DNA from: Mactra quadrangularis
Taxonomy: Eukaryota; Mollusca; Bivalvia; Venerida; Mactridae
NCBI GenBank assembly: GCA_025267735.1
Contig: CM046303.1
Coordinates: forward strand, 46,389,380 to 46,453,379
Length of the DNA stretch: 64,000 bases
Direction: 5' to 3'
A model generated the notes under the pieces. It did no database searches, had not been told where the DNA came from, and saw only the letters and a list, made by a program, of their open reading frames with translations. The position numbers were made by a program, and so were the translations under genes. Below, in pieces: positions 55,201 through 58,710 of the stretch (its first letter is position 1; every line of letters begins with the position of its first letter).

Positions 55201-57881
55201 AGACAGTCCAGCTAGCTTAGTCAATTGTGGGTTTGATTCCAGACAGGGCATTTAGGGGAGTTTTGTCATGAAATAATTTCTACGGCCAATCTCTCTCCAA
55301 TCTCCATAAACAGATATCCTGTAGAGGGTTGTCGTACAGGATCTCTACTGTCTCCGTGGGAGGTCACGTCGAGATGAACTTTGTGTCAACAAATCAATGT
55401 GTAGCTTTCATCTAGACGAAAACACTATTAATCACATTTTGATTTCGTAATTTCTATTTTTAGACCAAGGACTGCATGCTAATTTAACAGCGGTATTATT
55501 CACAGTCTGCGATTGGACGGCTCATTTCAAATTGCGTGAAGTAGACGATGTAAACAAGTTACGTATCATAACAATTTCATCATGAATATTATGATGAGAA
55601 AAGGTCACCTGAACGTGACCTTCGTTTGAAAATTTTAGGCCAGATCTAAATTAGTGAGCAGGTGAGCGGAAAATTTTAGATCGGGTTTTAATCAGATTGA
55701 TCTCTCTCTTAGTCACTGAGGGAAGTATGTGCCTAGTTACTGGCTTACAGCTAAATCCACAGACTTAGCCTTCCAAAGAACAGTGAGTAGGTTGACTGAC
55801 GACTGTGATTGATATGACCTATACAATGTGAACCCAGCAGATAAACAATAATGTAACAATGCAATGGAACCATTAAATAAATAAATAAAGGAAAGTAACC
55901 AAAATATATAAAATGAAAGGAAAGAATAGAGAAAAAACAACTTACTTGAACTTTGGATATGAGTGTAGCTTCAGGATATAATGTATCAATAAGACGACAT
56001 ACTAACTTGCCATCTTGTATGGCTGGCACACCTGAACATGGTGTACCAGTAATGACATCATCACTTAACACTGAATTCACCCAGTTCAGGTAAACCTAAA
56101 ATATAACAAAGGTAATAATTCAATATTTATTAATAGTGATTATTCTAAAGCAGGGAGCTGCAACCTGCCTTTTTTTCTCTCCTCTCTGCCCTTTTTGGTT
56201 CCTCCATATACATATACAAATGTACTGACATTTGGGTAATTAGTTTGAAACATCAATCCTCTGTCCCACCCTGTCCATTTTTTCTGCCTACCTGCCCTTT
56301 TCTGGGTTCAGGGTTCCAGAAAAAAATGCTACAATATAGACATAAGGTGACATTTTACTCTGGGCTCAACACTTAAGAACATATGATTGCCCCAGAGGAT
56401 CTCCATTTGGTTTAGGCAAGTAAAATATATAGCTAGTTGTCCAACCAGACAACCTACTGTTAAAAATAATGATTCAAATACTCAATTATCTATAGTGAAT
56501 ACAGAAATACTGTAGTGAGTATTTAAATCAGTGGTGTTAAAGTCACTGTTAATGTATGTGCCACTGACAGTCAATAATATTTATCTTAACTAAAATGACT
56601 AACATATTTCTTCATTGAAGATTATTTATTTTATTTATTTATTGGAGTTAACACCATATCAACACAATTTAGGTCATTTTACGGCGTCCAGCACATCTAA
56701 CCTAGCTTTCCTGGACCCTTGTCTATAACCAATACTCACCTACCCTTCCACAAGGCCGGAAACTTCTCCATTTTATCTAATCAATGGAGGAAAATCGACA
56801 TTATTGTCAAATTTTCATGGAAGGGTATAACCTCCCCGGGTGGGATTCGAACCCGCACCCCCTCGGGCACAAGTATCCAAATCCCGGCGCGCTACCAACT
56901 GCGCTATAGACCCGGGTTCCATTGAAGATTAAATTGTACCAGATACATGACATTGATCAACATAAAGGCCTACAGTTTACCAGTCAGAATGACTTTAAAT
57001 GTTGACCAAGTTCCCAGACAACCTCCCAGACAACAGTGAAGATAAACAGTAAGAAGTTGTAAATAGATTTAAACATTAGGACTACTTTTATAATCACCCT
57101 CTTCAGTTCACAAAGGAAATCTAGCCCATGATCAATACACTAAATTGCACTAAATTATGTAATATGTATGTACAGCTCATTTAGGATACATGTAACTTGA
57201 GACAAACGACACAGTTTTTTTTCATATTTGGGACTCAGGTATTACACAAAACATGGACGTCAGCTGATTTTGTGTAATGAAAGTATTAAACATGTCTTTA
57301 TGCATGGAACATGTGTTCTTGTACTACATTTAATACATCAAAAACACACTGATAATAGTCGATAATTACGTGTACTAAACTTAAATCCACCTTTGTATAA
57401 AAATGGTATTGTTGCATTTTGTCTCAAGTTATCCTAAACGAGCTATACCTTCAAATACCATGTATGAAGTTGCAAAACAATACAGTTAAGTTGGAGAAAG
57501 TTACAAATTTAATATGAAATTGTGATATTACAATAAACAGTATACTCTAATTTTGAAGAATTCAATGATCAAGCCAAACAATTATCTCTATTATATAAAT
57601 ATTTATCAAATTTCATATACACAATATAGCTCTGACAACATGTTATATTACTAATAACTTAAATCAAGCAGCTGTGCTTTAACATAGATATGATAATCAT
57701 TTTTCAATAAATAAATAATACAAAAAAAACATAGCCTAGAAATTTAAGTACATATAAAATGAAATACAGAGTCCATATTTCCTGCATGAACATACAAAAC
57801 ACAATATCTTACAGAGAGTACACTTACCCCTAAAGTTCCACCCATCCAAAATTTAGTTGGCATTTTCTTTAATAAAAACAT
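1..57881 (-). CDS. Tandem-CH actin-binding, SR-rich coiled-coil protein (12 exons, 3' end outside window)
   Basis: Joined coding exons: 57881-57828, 56095-55946, 50665-50575, 39147-39070, 35787-35679, 24793-24724, 24270-24164, 21840-21768, 17836-17780, 15676-13315, 5136-5030, 1286-1. All have GT/AG borders and consistent phases, giving at least 1514 aa, open at the left edge. Residues about 19-125 read as a type-1 CH domain (LNWVNSVL, then DILDGDIKSILDVLWLIIL, as in alpha-actinin/filamin CH1). About 136-244 read as a CH2 (LLLDWCQKKL, then DITEGTVDEHTLMIYIS, close to filamin-type CH2). Coiled-coil heptads occur near 438-465, 942-1130; RSxSP-rich stretches near 780-865 and at the C-terminus. 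CH1-CH2 pairs bind F-actin (family knowledge); the tail suggests scaffolding or microtubule linkage (inference). Orthologue not recognised; cortexillin-like or filamin-like ABD proteins are the nearest comparison for the N-terminus only. Confidence 0.85.
1389..1470 (+). repeat. Diverged interspersed repeat fragment
   Basis: The stretch with TTGCTCATGGAAACAATGAA and a following GATTCAAACCAAT matches, with divergence, the repeats at 20460-20645 and 53091-53295. Confidence 0.45.
2153..2260. mobile_element. 108-bp palindromic MITE
   Basis: Arms begin CACAGGAGCTTGAC and pair along about 50 bp each with few mismatches around a short centre (CTACATATATGTATATGTAG). No ORF or recognisable superfamily signature is present. 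Confidence 0.7.
3212..3434. mobile_element. TIR element with GCGAGCGAG motifs
   Basis: Terminal inverted repeats of about 37 bp: left TTAGGCCACAACAAGTTGAT, right reverse complement TAAGGCCACAACAAATTGAT. The interior carries repeated GAGCGAGCGA motifs. Non-autonomous. Confidence 0.72.
5030..5136 (-). CDS. Exon 11: coiled-coil exon shared by all predicted isoforms
   Basis: The exon is 107 nt, entered in phase 1 and left in phase 0 at GTAAAT. It encodes IVNLDKNQLTQLEEENDKLR and then KKISEFQRENIKLKE, a clear heptad pattern. Four upstream donors (end of exon 10 and of three candidate first exons) all leave a single G that this exon completes as Gly. Confidence 0.9.
5975..6032 (-). CDS. Candidate alternative first exon C (19 residues) or cassette exon
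   Basis: From ATG at 6032 it encodes MMMAHSNMRRYSHRSYSSS and ends at GTATAA in phase 1, matching exon 11. An AAACAG about 26 nt upstream would also let it act as an internal phase 1-1 cassette, but the polypyrimidine tract there is poor, so a first exon is preferred. The basic RRYSHRSYSSS composition resembles the SR-type tail of the same protein. Confidence 0.5.
6640..6820 (-). mobile_element. tRNA-derived SINE or tRNA pseudogene
   Basis: On the minus strand an A-box-like TGGCCGAGTGG is followed about 40 nt later by a B-box GGTTCGAATCC. A-box type resembles Leu/Ser tRNAs, but the acceptor and T stems pair imperfectly and no proper anticodon arm forms, so a functional tRNA is unlikely. Downstream body (6640-6745) is rich in GGGAA/TTCCC blocks. 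Confidence 0.6.
7385..8084 (-). CDS. Candidate alternative first coding exon A (233 residues)
   Basis: From ATG at 8084 the frame runs 233 codons plus one base to a GTAACA donor in phase 1, the phase required by exon 11 (KTVKK, then G-IVNLDK). It starts MYDLFDERLYTYKPWSLGSK and is Ser/Lys/Thr-rich and basic (SATESKKSKTSVTFSSDRKS, RRTNSASMAG), with FYSDFAELDFWIGLPESNK near its end. An in-frame TAA lies upstream at 8114-8112, and no acceptor of the phase left by exon 10 fits, so it looks like a promoter-proximal exon for a short isoform lacking the CH domains. Base composition and length argue for real coding. No domain recognised. Confidence 0.75.
8646..8685 (-). CDS. Candidate alternative first coding exon B (13 residues)
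   Basis: ATG at 8685 opens MDYFYPFDYDLNE and stops at a GTAATT donor in phase 1, again matching exon 11. The peptide is aromatic/acidic, resembling the YDLFDE start of candidate exon A. It is too short to be convincing alone; the ATG, donor and phase agreement together are suggestive. Confidence 0.45.
9446..9643. mobile_element. Possible small TIR element
   Basis: ACTGGCACCTGAGTCC at the left is mirrored by GGACTCTGGTGCCAGT at the right, about 190 bp apart. Short arms and no visible target duplication limit confidence. Confidence 0.4.
11002..11277. mobile_element. TIR element (GTGCGCAAA...TTGACC ends)
   Basis: Left end GTGCGCAAATATTGACC and right reverse complement GTGCGTAAAGTTTGACC pair for about 30 bp with mismatches. 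Its right end (CTTGCATAAAGGTCA) is also found at the right end of the element at 63335-63705, which suggests a shared family. Confidence 0.55.
11624..12212. mobile_element. 589-bp TIR element
   Basis: Perfect 20-bp terminal inverted repeats TTGCATCTATTTCCGCGTTA and its complement bound the element. The left end also has a second TTCCGCGTTA copy just inside. No transposase ORF (longest frame 75 aa). Confidence 0.7.
12811..12943 (+). mobile_element. Truncated copy of ATACCCCCGC MITE family
   Basis: It starts AACAAGTAAATCTGTGAGCT like the copies at 16531, 28694 and 60841 but stops after GAGCAAGGAGCAT, losing the right half and the right terminal repeat. Confidence 0.75.
13055..13078 (+). repeat. 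(ATCT)n microsatellite
   Basis: Five to six tandem ATCT units within intron 10, immediately left of exon 10. Confidence 0.85.
13315..15676 (-). CDS. Exon 10: large disordered SR/SP-rich and coiled-coil exon
   Basis: This 2362-nt exon begins IGEKFEEVSSKK after a CATTTCAG acceptor and ends in phase 1 at GTAAGTTT. It encodes about 787 residues: an acidic Ser-rich part, an S-R-I-P motif in a basic/Ser context near protein residue 389 (EB1-type SxIP, inference), a charged coiled coil (KQELEKERKKREKEELARQ), GIL-containing motifs (SPPRGILD, TPQGILRN), an RSxSP repeat region (residues about 780-865), and a C-terminal coiled coil of roughly 110 residues continuing into exon 11. Arg-Ser pairs are often written AGG TCA. 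No enzyme signature is visible. Confidence 0.93.
16531..16805 (+). mobile_element. ATACCCCCGC MITE, full-length copy
   Basis: It begins AACAAGTAAATCTGTGAGCT with an internal palindrome GTGAGCTAATGCTCAC. ATACCCCCGC near the left is mirrored by GCGGGGGTAT at the right end. The GGACGGACGG run before the right end varies between copies. Related copies: 12811, 28694, 60841. Confidence 0.78.
17200..17350 (+). repeat. tRNA-like SINE remnant
   Basis: An A-box-like GGTCCAGTGGAAGGATGC and B-box-like GGGTTTTAACTCC are spaced about 45 nt apart. It is followed by CCTGAGCAAGAAATTTACC and ends near AAATGGGTACTG. Sequence is diverged, so only the family type is claimed. Confidence 0.45.
17780..17836 (-). 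CDS. Exon 9: 19-residue linker exon, possible cassette
   Basis: The exon is 57 nt, phase 0 on both sides, so skipping it would keep the frame. It encodes IGDSTDNISISPSADSEYQ, a Ser/Asp-rich linker after the CH2 domain. Its first eight bases equal those of exon 10 (ATTGGTGA), so both exons start Ile-Gly-acid. The donor is GTATGT and the acceptor TTACAG. Confidence 0.72.
18160..18190 (+). repeat. (GTAT)n microsatellite
   Basis: A short run of tandem GTAT units within intron 8. Confidence 0.8.
18406..18545. mobile_element. 140-bp near-perfect palindrome
   Basis: Arms of about 68 bp run AAATAACACATGGCAGTGAG inward to a centre CGGCGCTAGCCG and back, with only a few mismatches. DNA could extrude a cruciform. 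A MITE end or foldback element is likely. Confidence 0.8.
18622..18775. mobile_element. Second inverted repeat next to the palindrome
   Basis: GATATTCGTCAACTTAGGTG at the left pairs with the complement of CACCAAAGTTGATAAATATC at the right; arms of about 52 bp enclose a loop with GTGGCAAAGCCAC. Together with 18406-18545 and the CCGGTATAG near 18960 it may be one composite element. Confidence 0.65.
19142..19464. mobile_element. G/C-run-ended element, copy 1
   Basis: The ends GGCAGATCCAGCAGGGGGG and CCTGGATCTGCC are inverted, each followed by long homopolymer G or C runs. The inside (TTTTTCTGCAAAATGTGTAT, TGGTTGTGGTTCGAGG) recurs in reverse at 51130-51418. Confidence 0.72.
20460..20645 (+). repeat. 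Interspersed repeat shared with 53091-53295
   Basis: Shared blocks include GAGCTAGTAGGATAAAGTTT, CTTGCTCAAGGA and GAACCAACGCAGAACTGGCT. A GGGATTTGAACC stretch is B-box-like on the opposite strand, so a tRNA-derived SINE fragment is possible. Confidence 0.65.
20860..21690 (+). repeat. Minisatellite, 18-bp unit with 72-bp higher-order repeat
   Basis: Units resemble GGAGGTAGCTATTATTGG and variants (GGATGTAGCTTTATTTTG). Around 20935-21110 four-unit (72-bp) blocks repeat almost exactly. The unit is six codons long, so long open frames arise as a by-product (CWDVAITWRWLLHG repeated); they are not genes. Units become more diverged to the right. Confidence 0.9.
21768..21840 (-). CDS. Exon 8: CH2 C-terminal helix
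   Basis: The exon is 73 nt, TTTCAG acceptor and GTAAGT donor, entered in phase 2, left in phase 0. It reads PSDITEGTVDEHTLMIYISL, which closely matches the end of filamin-type CH2 domains (PEEIVDPNVDEHSVMTYLS). This is the strongest single piece of evidence for a filamin-like tandem CH module. Confidence 0.93.
21896..22186 (-). mobile_element. tRNA-derived SINE, copy 1 (AATAAATA-tail subtype)
   Basis: On the minus strand the head has TAGCGCAGTTGGTAGCGCG (A box) and GGGTTCGAATCCCACC (B box), then a conserved body and a tail of AATAAATAAATAAG. Flanked by 13-bp direct repeats AACTGCTGTATTC (21883-21895 and 22187-22199). Confidence 0.92.
22845..23080 (+). repeat. Diverged ~116-bp tandem duplication
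   Basis: Two copies of a block containing ATTTTCAGAAAAATTTGCAA / ATTTTCAAAAATATTTGCAA, AGGTAA, CATTTGCA/CATATGCAAA and ending TCCTTTCCCCCC / TCCTTATCCCCC. Confidence 0.6.
24164..24270 (-). CDS. Exon 7: CH2 helical segment
   Basis: The exon is 107 nt, phase 0 to 2, CTTAG acceptor, GTAAGG donor. It encodes MAFNDLLLTLQEREENLQRQ, then LTAIEEKYGIKQSLI. The final EEKYGIKQ-x-I matches the helix before the D-I segment of CH2 domains (ADDWLGIPQVI in filamin). Its first codon is ATG but the phase fit makes it an internal exon. Confidence 0.82.
24724..24793 (-). CDS. Exon 6: CH2 centre
   Basis: The exon is 70 nt, entered in phase 2 and left in phase 0, TTTCAG acceptor, GTAAGT donor. It encodes LCTGDWFLKLLSKSSGKILN, occupying the place of the W-x-DG-x-x-x-x-x-L segment of CH2 domains. 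The usual Asp-Gly is replaced by Thr-Gly-Asp-Trp, so this CH2 is divergent. Assignment rests on its position and the fit of both splice phases. Confidence 0.75.
25185..25600. mobile_element. Palindromic MITE (TTAACCCTGCTGATTTA type) split by a SINE
   Basis: Left part CATTAACCCTGCTGATTTAT (from ~25185) and right part (25521 on, ending GTTAATGTTTGCACTACTGA) are one element interrupted by the SINE at 25234-25520. Related copies are near 32690, 39940, 56470, 60775. Confidence 0.65.
25234..25520 (-). mobile_element. tRNA-derived SINE, copy 2
   Basis: Same family as copy 1, AATAAATA-type tail. Flanking 13-bp direct repeat ACAATACCTTTGT at 25221-25233 and 25521-25533. It sits inside the palindromic MITE. 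Confidence 0.93.
26021..26096. mobile_element. 76-bp hairpin element
   Basis: CGAGGGTTGCCCGCAAGACTG at the left is mirrored by CAGTCTTGCGGGCAACTCTCG at the right around a ~34-nt loop. Confidence 0.65.
26440..27222 (+). repeat. 28-bp minisatellite, about 27 units
   Basis: Unit ACTCAAAACTCATGATCTTA plus GCTGACTC repeats in tandem with few substitutions (C/A at the ATCTT position, CACT/TACT). The first units (26440-26510) are more diverged. No spacers exist, so it is not a CRISPR array. Confidence 0.95.
27241..27405. mobile_element. 165-bp near-perfect palindromic element
   Basis: 69-bp arms (left 27241-27309, right 27337-27405) differ at about one position and enclose a 27-nt loop. It begins about 18 bp after the 28-bp minisatellite ends. 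Probably a MITE or foldback element. Confidence 0.85.
28694..28952 (+). mobile_element. ATACCCCCGC MITE, copy 3
   Basis: Nearly identical to 16531-16805, with ATACCGCCGC at the left (one change) and GCGGGGGTAT at the right. Confidence 0.78.
29072..29170 (+). mobile_element. Fragment of GCAGTCTAC-ended element
   Basis: GCAGTCTACAAAATTGATGG followed by GTATCTGGTTTCCCCAGACA and GGGCAACCAAA motifs matches the right end of the element at 44555-44998 in reverse. Confidence 0.5.
29374..29473 (+). repeat. 49-bp tandem duplication
   Basis: GCCCAGGATTTTTAAACAAG ... TTCATTACA occurs twice in tandem with minor changes. Confidence 0.8.
29919..30323. mobile_element. TIR element of the GGCACGTT/GCTAGCTAGCG group
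   Basis: Left GGTCATGTTCTGCAAGGCGA; right reverse complement GGGCATGTTTCACAAGGCGA then TCGCTAGCTAGCGC. Resembles the ends of 43071-43212. Confidence 0.6.
30629..30800. mobile_element. G/C-run-ended element, copy 2 (internally deleted)
   Basis: GGGCGGATCCATGAATTTTT with CTAGGGGGG at the left and CCCCCCACGCTGGATCTGCC at the right. The AAATACACTAATGGAAAGGTACATTTT block matches 51130-51418. A further terminal fragment lies at 31390-31455. Confidence 0.65.
32690..32860. mobile_element. Palindromic MITE (CTGATTTAAATACTCACTACAG type)
   Basis: Left CCTGATGATTTAAATACTCA, right GAGTATTTAAATCAGCAGGG followed by TATGTATGCATCACTGACAG. Confidence 0.6.
32933..33296. mobile_element. 364-bp TIR element
   Basis: TAATTAGGGACTTTAGTCAG at the left is exactly mirrored at the right (CTGACTAAAGTCCCTAATTA). 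Arms extend to about 28 bp. No ORF. Confidence 0.75.
34116..34300. mobile_element. 185-bp pogo/Tc1-like MITE with TA duplication
   Basis: Ends CAGTAAAACTCGGATATAAC and complement, flanked by TA on both sides. Inside are repeated TATGTTATAACCGAG motifs. CAGT termini and TA targets fit the Tc1/mariner-pogo superfamily (family knowledge). Confidence 0.78.
34380..34600 (-). repeat. tRNA-like SINE remnant, left copy
   Basis: On the minus strand a tRNA-like segment GGAGCATTGGAAGAACAC leads to GGTTTGACTCT (B-box-like). A related head lies at 35535-35640. Confidence 0.4.
34606..35452. mobile_element. 847-bp TIR element with GC-rich internal subrepeats
   Basis: Left GGCCTGGTCAAACTGCCGGA and right reverse complement GGCTTGGTCACACCGCAAGA align over about 33 bp (both reach AACTTT-TTGGAGC / AACTTTGCTGGAGC). 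Interior has dispersed AGCGGT/TTAGCGG motifs, and is much richer in G+C than surroundings. No long ORF. Confidence 0.68.
35535..35640 (-). repeat. tRNA-like SINE remnant, right copy
   Basis: Minus strand CCATGGTGCAGTGGTAGAAC (A-box-like) followed by ACAGGATTTCTTATCCAGAGG. Same family as the 34380-34600 remnant. Confidence 0.45.
35679..35787 (-). CDS. Exon 5: CH1-CH2 linker and CH2 start
   Basis: The exon is 109 nt between a TTTTCAG acceptor and GTAAGT donor. After a short polar linker (TSSPYQRSVG) it reads GKKLLLDWCQKKLN, the first helix of a CH2 domain (LLxWCQ in spectrin/actinin families). It ends in phase 2, completed by one base of exon 6 to give Asn. Confidence 0.9.
37848..37917. mobile_element. 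70-bp hairpin MITE, copy 1
   Basis: GGGCTTAGCGCAAAA, AACTCACG, T-run, CGTGACTTATGACC, ATTTTGTGCTAAGCCC: the element is almost entirely one hairpin. Confidence 0.75.
38280..38350. mobile_element. 70-bp hairpin MITE, copy 2
   Basis: GGGTTTAGCGCAAAACGGTC ... GACCATTTTGCGCCAAGTCCC with TAACTCAAT/ATTGAGTT inner arms; same family as 37848 and 54420. Confidence 0.78.
38478..38762 (-). mobile_element. tRNA-derived SINE, copy 3 (CTAGTAAAAAAA-tail subtype)
   Basis: Same body as copies 1-2 but 3' end is TTAAATCTAGTAAAAAAA. Flanked by 13-bp repeats AAACAATACTTAC (38465-38477; 38763-38775). The A-box region is mutated. Confidence 0.92.
39070..39147 (-). CDS. Exon 4: CH1 end
   Basis: The exon is 78 nt. 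With the split Asp codon it reads DILDGDIKSILDVLWLIIL, which is the diagnostic final helix of actin-binding CH1 domains (compare IVDGN-x-K-x-x-LG-x-IW-x-IIL). It exits in phase 1 at GTAAGT and the next exon completes a Thr codon. Confidence 0.92.
39940..40050. mobile_element. Palindromic MITE, short copy
   Basis: AGTGGTGCATACATTAACCC + TGCTGATTTATATACTCACT left, AGAGTTAATGTATGTCCCAC right; same family as 25185, 32690. Confidence 0.55.
40660..41354. mobile_element. 695-bp TIR element with ACGTTCTGTTACGC subrepeats
   Basis: ATGCTAGGTTTACATCTGGC at 40660 is mirrored at 41354; the arms pair further through CACGAT-CCCCGATT. Interior has about ten variants of CACGTTCTGTTACGCTTTGT and GATTTGA/GATCTCC blocks. 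No transposase. Confidence 0.75.
41757..42475 (+). mobile_element. tRNA-derived SINE family 2, split by a hAT MITE
   Basis: Head TGGCTAGCTCAATTGGTAG (A box) and GTGGATTCGATTCCTGG (B box), body CGTGAAATTATTTCTA, ending near GGGTGTTAAACCCAACAACA. Interrupted at 41952-42356. Related: 55165-55835 and 60151-60345. Confidence 0.75.
41952..42356. mobile_element. hAT-type MITE (405 bp)
   Basis: Ends CAGGGCTCAAATTTAA and TTAAATTTGAGCCCTG with 8-bp duplications ATTAACAG / ATTAACGG. CAGGG termini and 8-bp targets are hallmarks of the hAT superfamily. Confidence 0.82.
42790..43335 (+). repeat. Cluster of TTATCTCCCTT motifs
   Basis: The motif (G)TTATCTCCCTT or close variants (TTGTCTCCCTT, GATCTCCCTT) occurs about eight times within 550 bp, separated by unrelated 30-60 bp AT-rich stretches. 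Single examples also occur near 18903 and 28408. Confidence 0.8.
43071..43212. mobile_element. 142-bp TIR MITE
   Basis: GGGCACGTTCCGCAAGGCAA then TCGCTAG-TAGCGATTCGTCC is mirrored at the right with one to two mismatches; arms about 50 bp with inner GGTACC blocks. Confidence 0.82.
43526..43810 (+). mobile_element. tRNA-derived SINE, copy 4, plus orientation
   Basis: Head GCTCGATAGCGCAGTTGGTA, B-box GGGTTAGAATCCCGCC (mutated), tail AAATCTAGTAAAAAAAA. Flanks carry an imperfect TGTATGTAC/TGCATGTAC repeat. Confidence 0.88.
44555..44998. mobile_element. 444-bp element with CAGTCTAC ends
   Basis: CAGTCTAC at the left and GTAGACTG at the right, with GTGGTTGTCCAAACAGACC / GGCAACCAGACACCCAG subterminal blocks. 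Confidence 0.55.
45049..46211. mobile_element. 1163-bp pogo/Tc1-like non-autonomous element
   Basis: Ends CAGTGGATCTTGTGTTAAGC and (reverse) CAGTTAATCTTGCATAAGCG, flanked by TA. Subterminal GTGGTCGTTTAAGACA / GTGGTCGCTTAGTGCA repeats. Internal frames are under 80 aa, so transposase is absent. Confidence 0.72.
48935..49122 (+). repeat. 55-bp tandem repeat, 3.3 units
   Basis: TTACTCTCAAACTGTTTACA + TGTTCTTGGCTTTTACTCAG + ATTGGAAACCAACAG repeats at 48935, 48990, 49045 and partially at 49100. Confidence 0.92.
50177..50326. mobile_element. 150-bp diverged TIR MITE
   Basis: GGCTAGTTTCCTA and right reverse complement GGCCAGTTTCCTATGG; inner ACTAGCTAGC and GGTACC blocks resemble 43071-43212. Confidence 0.6.
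50575..50665 (-). CDS. Exon 3: CH1 middle
   Basis: The exon is 91 nt, entered in phase 0 and left in phase 1 (G, then GTAAAA). Translation ends YLRVSLDHMRSHGVKFHFTPQ, matching the CH core pattern of a helix followed by G-V-x-hydrophobic that precedes the DI-x-D-G segment of exon 4. The acceptor is TTACAG. Confidence 0.88.
51130..51418. mobile_element. G/C-run-ended element, copy 3
   Basis: AGGGCGGACCCAGAATTTTT at the left and CCCCCGCTGGATCCACCCAT at the right; interior matches 19142-19464 in reverse complement. Confidence 0.75.
51458..53030 (-). mobile_element. 5'-truncated CR1/L2-like LINE with reverse transcriptase ORF
   Basis: A single open frame (51632-53068) encodes the C-terminal part of a non-LTR reverse transcriptase: NYRPVSNLTFLSKILEKA, catalytic block A VDLSAAFDTID, block B FGVPQGSCAGP, block C YADD, then LGV-x-M and the HIDFCNSLYSDIPAYQINKL tail typical of this clade. 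About the first 30 residues are unrelated flanking sequence, so the element is truncated near 52980. The 3' end has GCGC-TATATAAATGCATT and an (ATTC)n tail. Endonuclease and ORF1 are missing, so it is not autonomous, though the remaining frame is intact. Confidence 0.88.
53091..53295 (+). repeat. Interspersed repeat shared with 20460-20645
   Basis: Shares GCTAGTAGGATAAAGTTTCT, CTTGCTCAAGGAAAC and CAAACCAACGCAGAGCTGGC with that copy. Confidence 0.65.
54420..54489. mobile_element. 70-bp hairpin MITE, copy 3
   Basis: GGGTTTAGCGCAAAATGGTT ... CCGCTAAACCC; most diverged of the three copies. Confidence 0.72.
54685..54950. repeat. Element-like region with paired GC-rich blocks
   Basis: GCGGCCCCAATATTCTGG and GGCGGCCCAATATTCAG are near-direct repeats about 190 bp apart, with GGGGCC-rich ends. 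Class unknown. Confidence 0.4.
55165..55835 (+). mobile_element. SINE family 2, interrupted copy
   Basis: CAGCTAGCTTAGTCAATTG, GGGTTTGATTCCAGACAGGG and CATGAAATAATTTCTACGG at the left match 41757. The conserved ending (CAGTGAGTAGGTTGACTGAC, CCTATACAATGTGAACCCAG) resumes near 55780, so about 400 bp of other sequence lies inside. Confidence 0.6.
55946..56095 (-). CDS. Exon 2: first half of CH1
   Basis: The exon is 150 nt, phase 0 to 0, with TTTTAG acceptor and GTAAGT donor. The translation contains VYLNWVNSVL, matching the conserved helix A of CH domains (hydrophobic-x-x-W-x-N-x-x-L), then a loop with TPCSGVPAIQ, then DGKLVCRLIDTLYPE, which matches the DG-x-x-L-x-x-L-x-E segment of CH domains. 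The stretch between WVN and DGK is longer than in alpha-actinin, so the loop carries an insertion. Confidence 0.9.
56470..56585. mobile_element. Palindromic MITE fragment
   Basis: ACTGTAGTGAGTATTTAAAT ... AATGTATGTGCCACTGACAG matches the right half of 32690 and 39940. Confidence 0.5.
56625..56919 (-). mobile_element. tRNA-derived SINE, copy 5
   Basis: AATAAATA-tail subtype. 12-bp flanking repeats CATTGAAGATTA (56613-56624; 56920-56931). Confidence 0.93.
57174..57444. mobile_element. 271-bp TIR element
   Basis: AGCTCATTTAGGATA...TAACTTGAGACAAA at the left pairs with TTTGTCTCAAGTTATCCTAA at the right (with a 4-nt insertion in one arm). Flanking TA suggests a TA target. Confidence 0.68.
57828..57881 (-). 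CDS. Exon 1: start codon and N-terminal 18 residues
   Basis: It reads MFLLKKMPTKFWMGGTLG and ends at a GTAAGT donor in phase 0, directly joining VYLNWVNSVL of exon 2. An in-frame TAA lies five codons upstream (57896-57894) with no plausible acceptor between, which supports a start here. An internal ATG at residue 7 (MPTKFW) is an alternative start. Any further 5' UTR exon would lie to the right and I could not identify one. Confidence 0.7.
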
Positions 57882-58423
57882 TTGATATATCCTTTATCAT
57901 TTAACATTCACCTTATTGCACTTTATTATATATTCTATATTCCATATAATAGCACAAACTATAAATATTTTAATAATATGTCAATAAGACATTGTACTAA
58001 TCCATTCAAACAATTGAGATTGTTTATTAAATTTCATTAAGTTTTTCACACCAATACTATTATAATAAAATATATTTATATACATATATTAACTCCAGTT
58101 TTGAAGAGTTACAAAACAATACAACATTATCCAATACGCAGAGATTATGTATATAAGAATTTCACAAACAATAAATTTTGGGAAAGCCCTTGATTTAACT
58201 TAAGACCCTTTTTATGATACAATGCAAATATCTACAGAACTTTATTATCTTATTTACATGTACATGCAGACGACAAAGCAAGCAGACACATATGTGGATA
58301 AGAAAAATTTGACAGAAAAAGCTTGGAAATAAAATTATTATGTAGACAAGTGAATAACTTCAAATAACTTTATATAAGTATATCTGTAATTGTATAAAAT
58401 ACACTGCAACAGAACTGTTAACT

Positions 58424-58710
58424 TTTTTTTTTACTAGATTTAACGCTGTGTCAACACAATTTAGGTCATTTTACAGCGTCCAGCACATCTAACCTAGCTT
58501 TCCTGGACCCTTGTCTATAACCAGTACTCACCTACCCTTCCACAAGGCCGGAAACTTCTCCATATTATCTAATCAATGGAGGAAAATCAACATTATTGAC
58601 AAATTTTCATGGAAGGGTATAATCTCCTCAGGTGGGATTTGAACCCGCATCCTCTCGGGCACGAGATTCCAAATCCAGGTGCGCAACCACCTGTGCTACC
58701 GACTCGAGTT
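58424..58710 (-). mobile_element. tRNA-derived SINE, copy 6
   Basis: CTAGTAAAAAAA-tail subtype. 12-bp flanking repeats GAACTGTTAACT (58412-58423; 58711-58722). The A box is decayed. Confidence 0.92.

Larger units (their letters stand above)
50666..55945 (-). other. Intron 2
   Basis: It contains the LINE remnant, a G/C-run element, a 70-bp hairpin and a SINE family 2 copy. 53340-54180 shows nothing assignable. Confidence 0.75.
56096..57827 (-). other. Intron 1
   Basis: It contains one SINE, a palindromic MITE and one TIR element. Confidence 0.75.
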
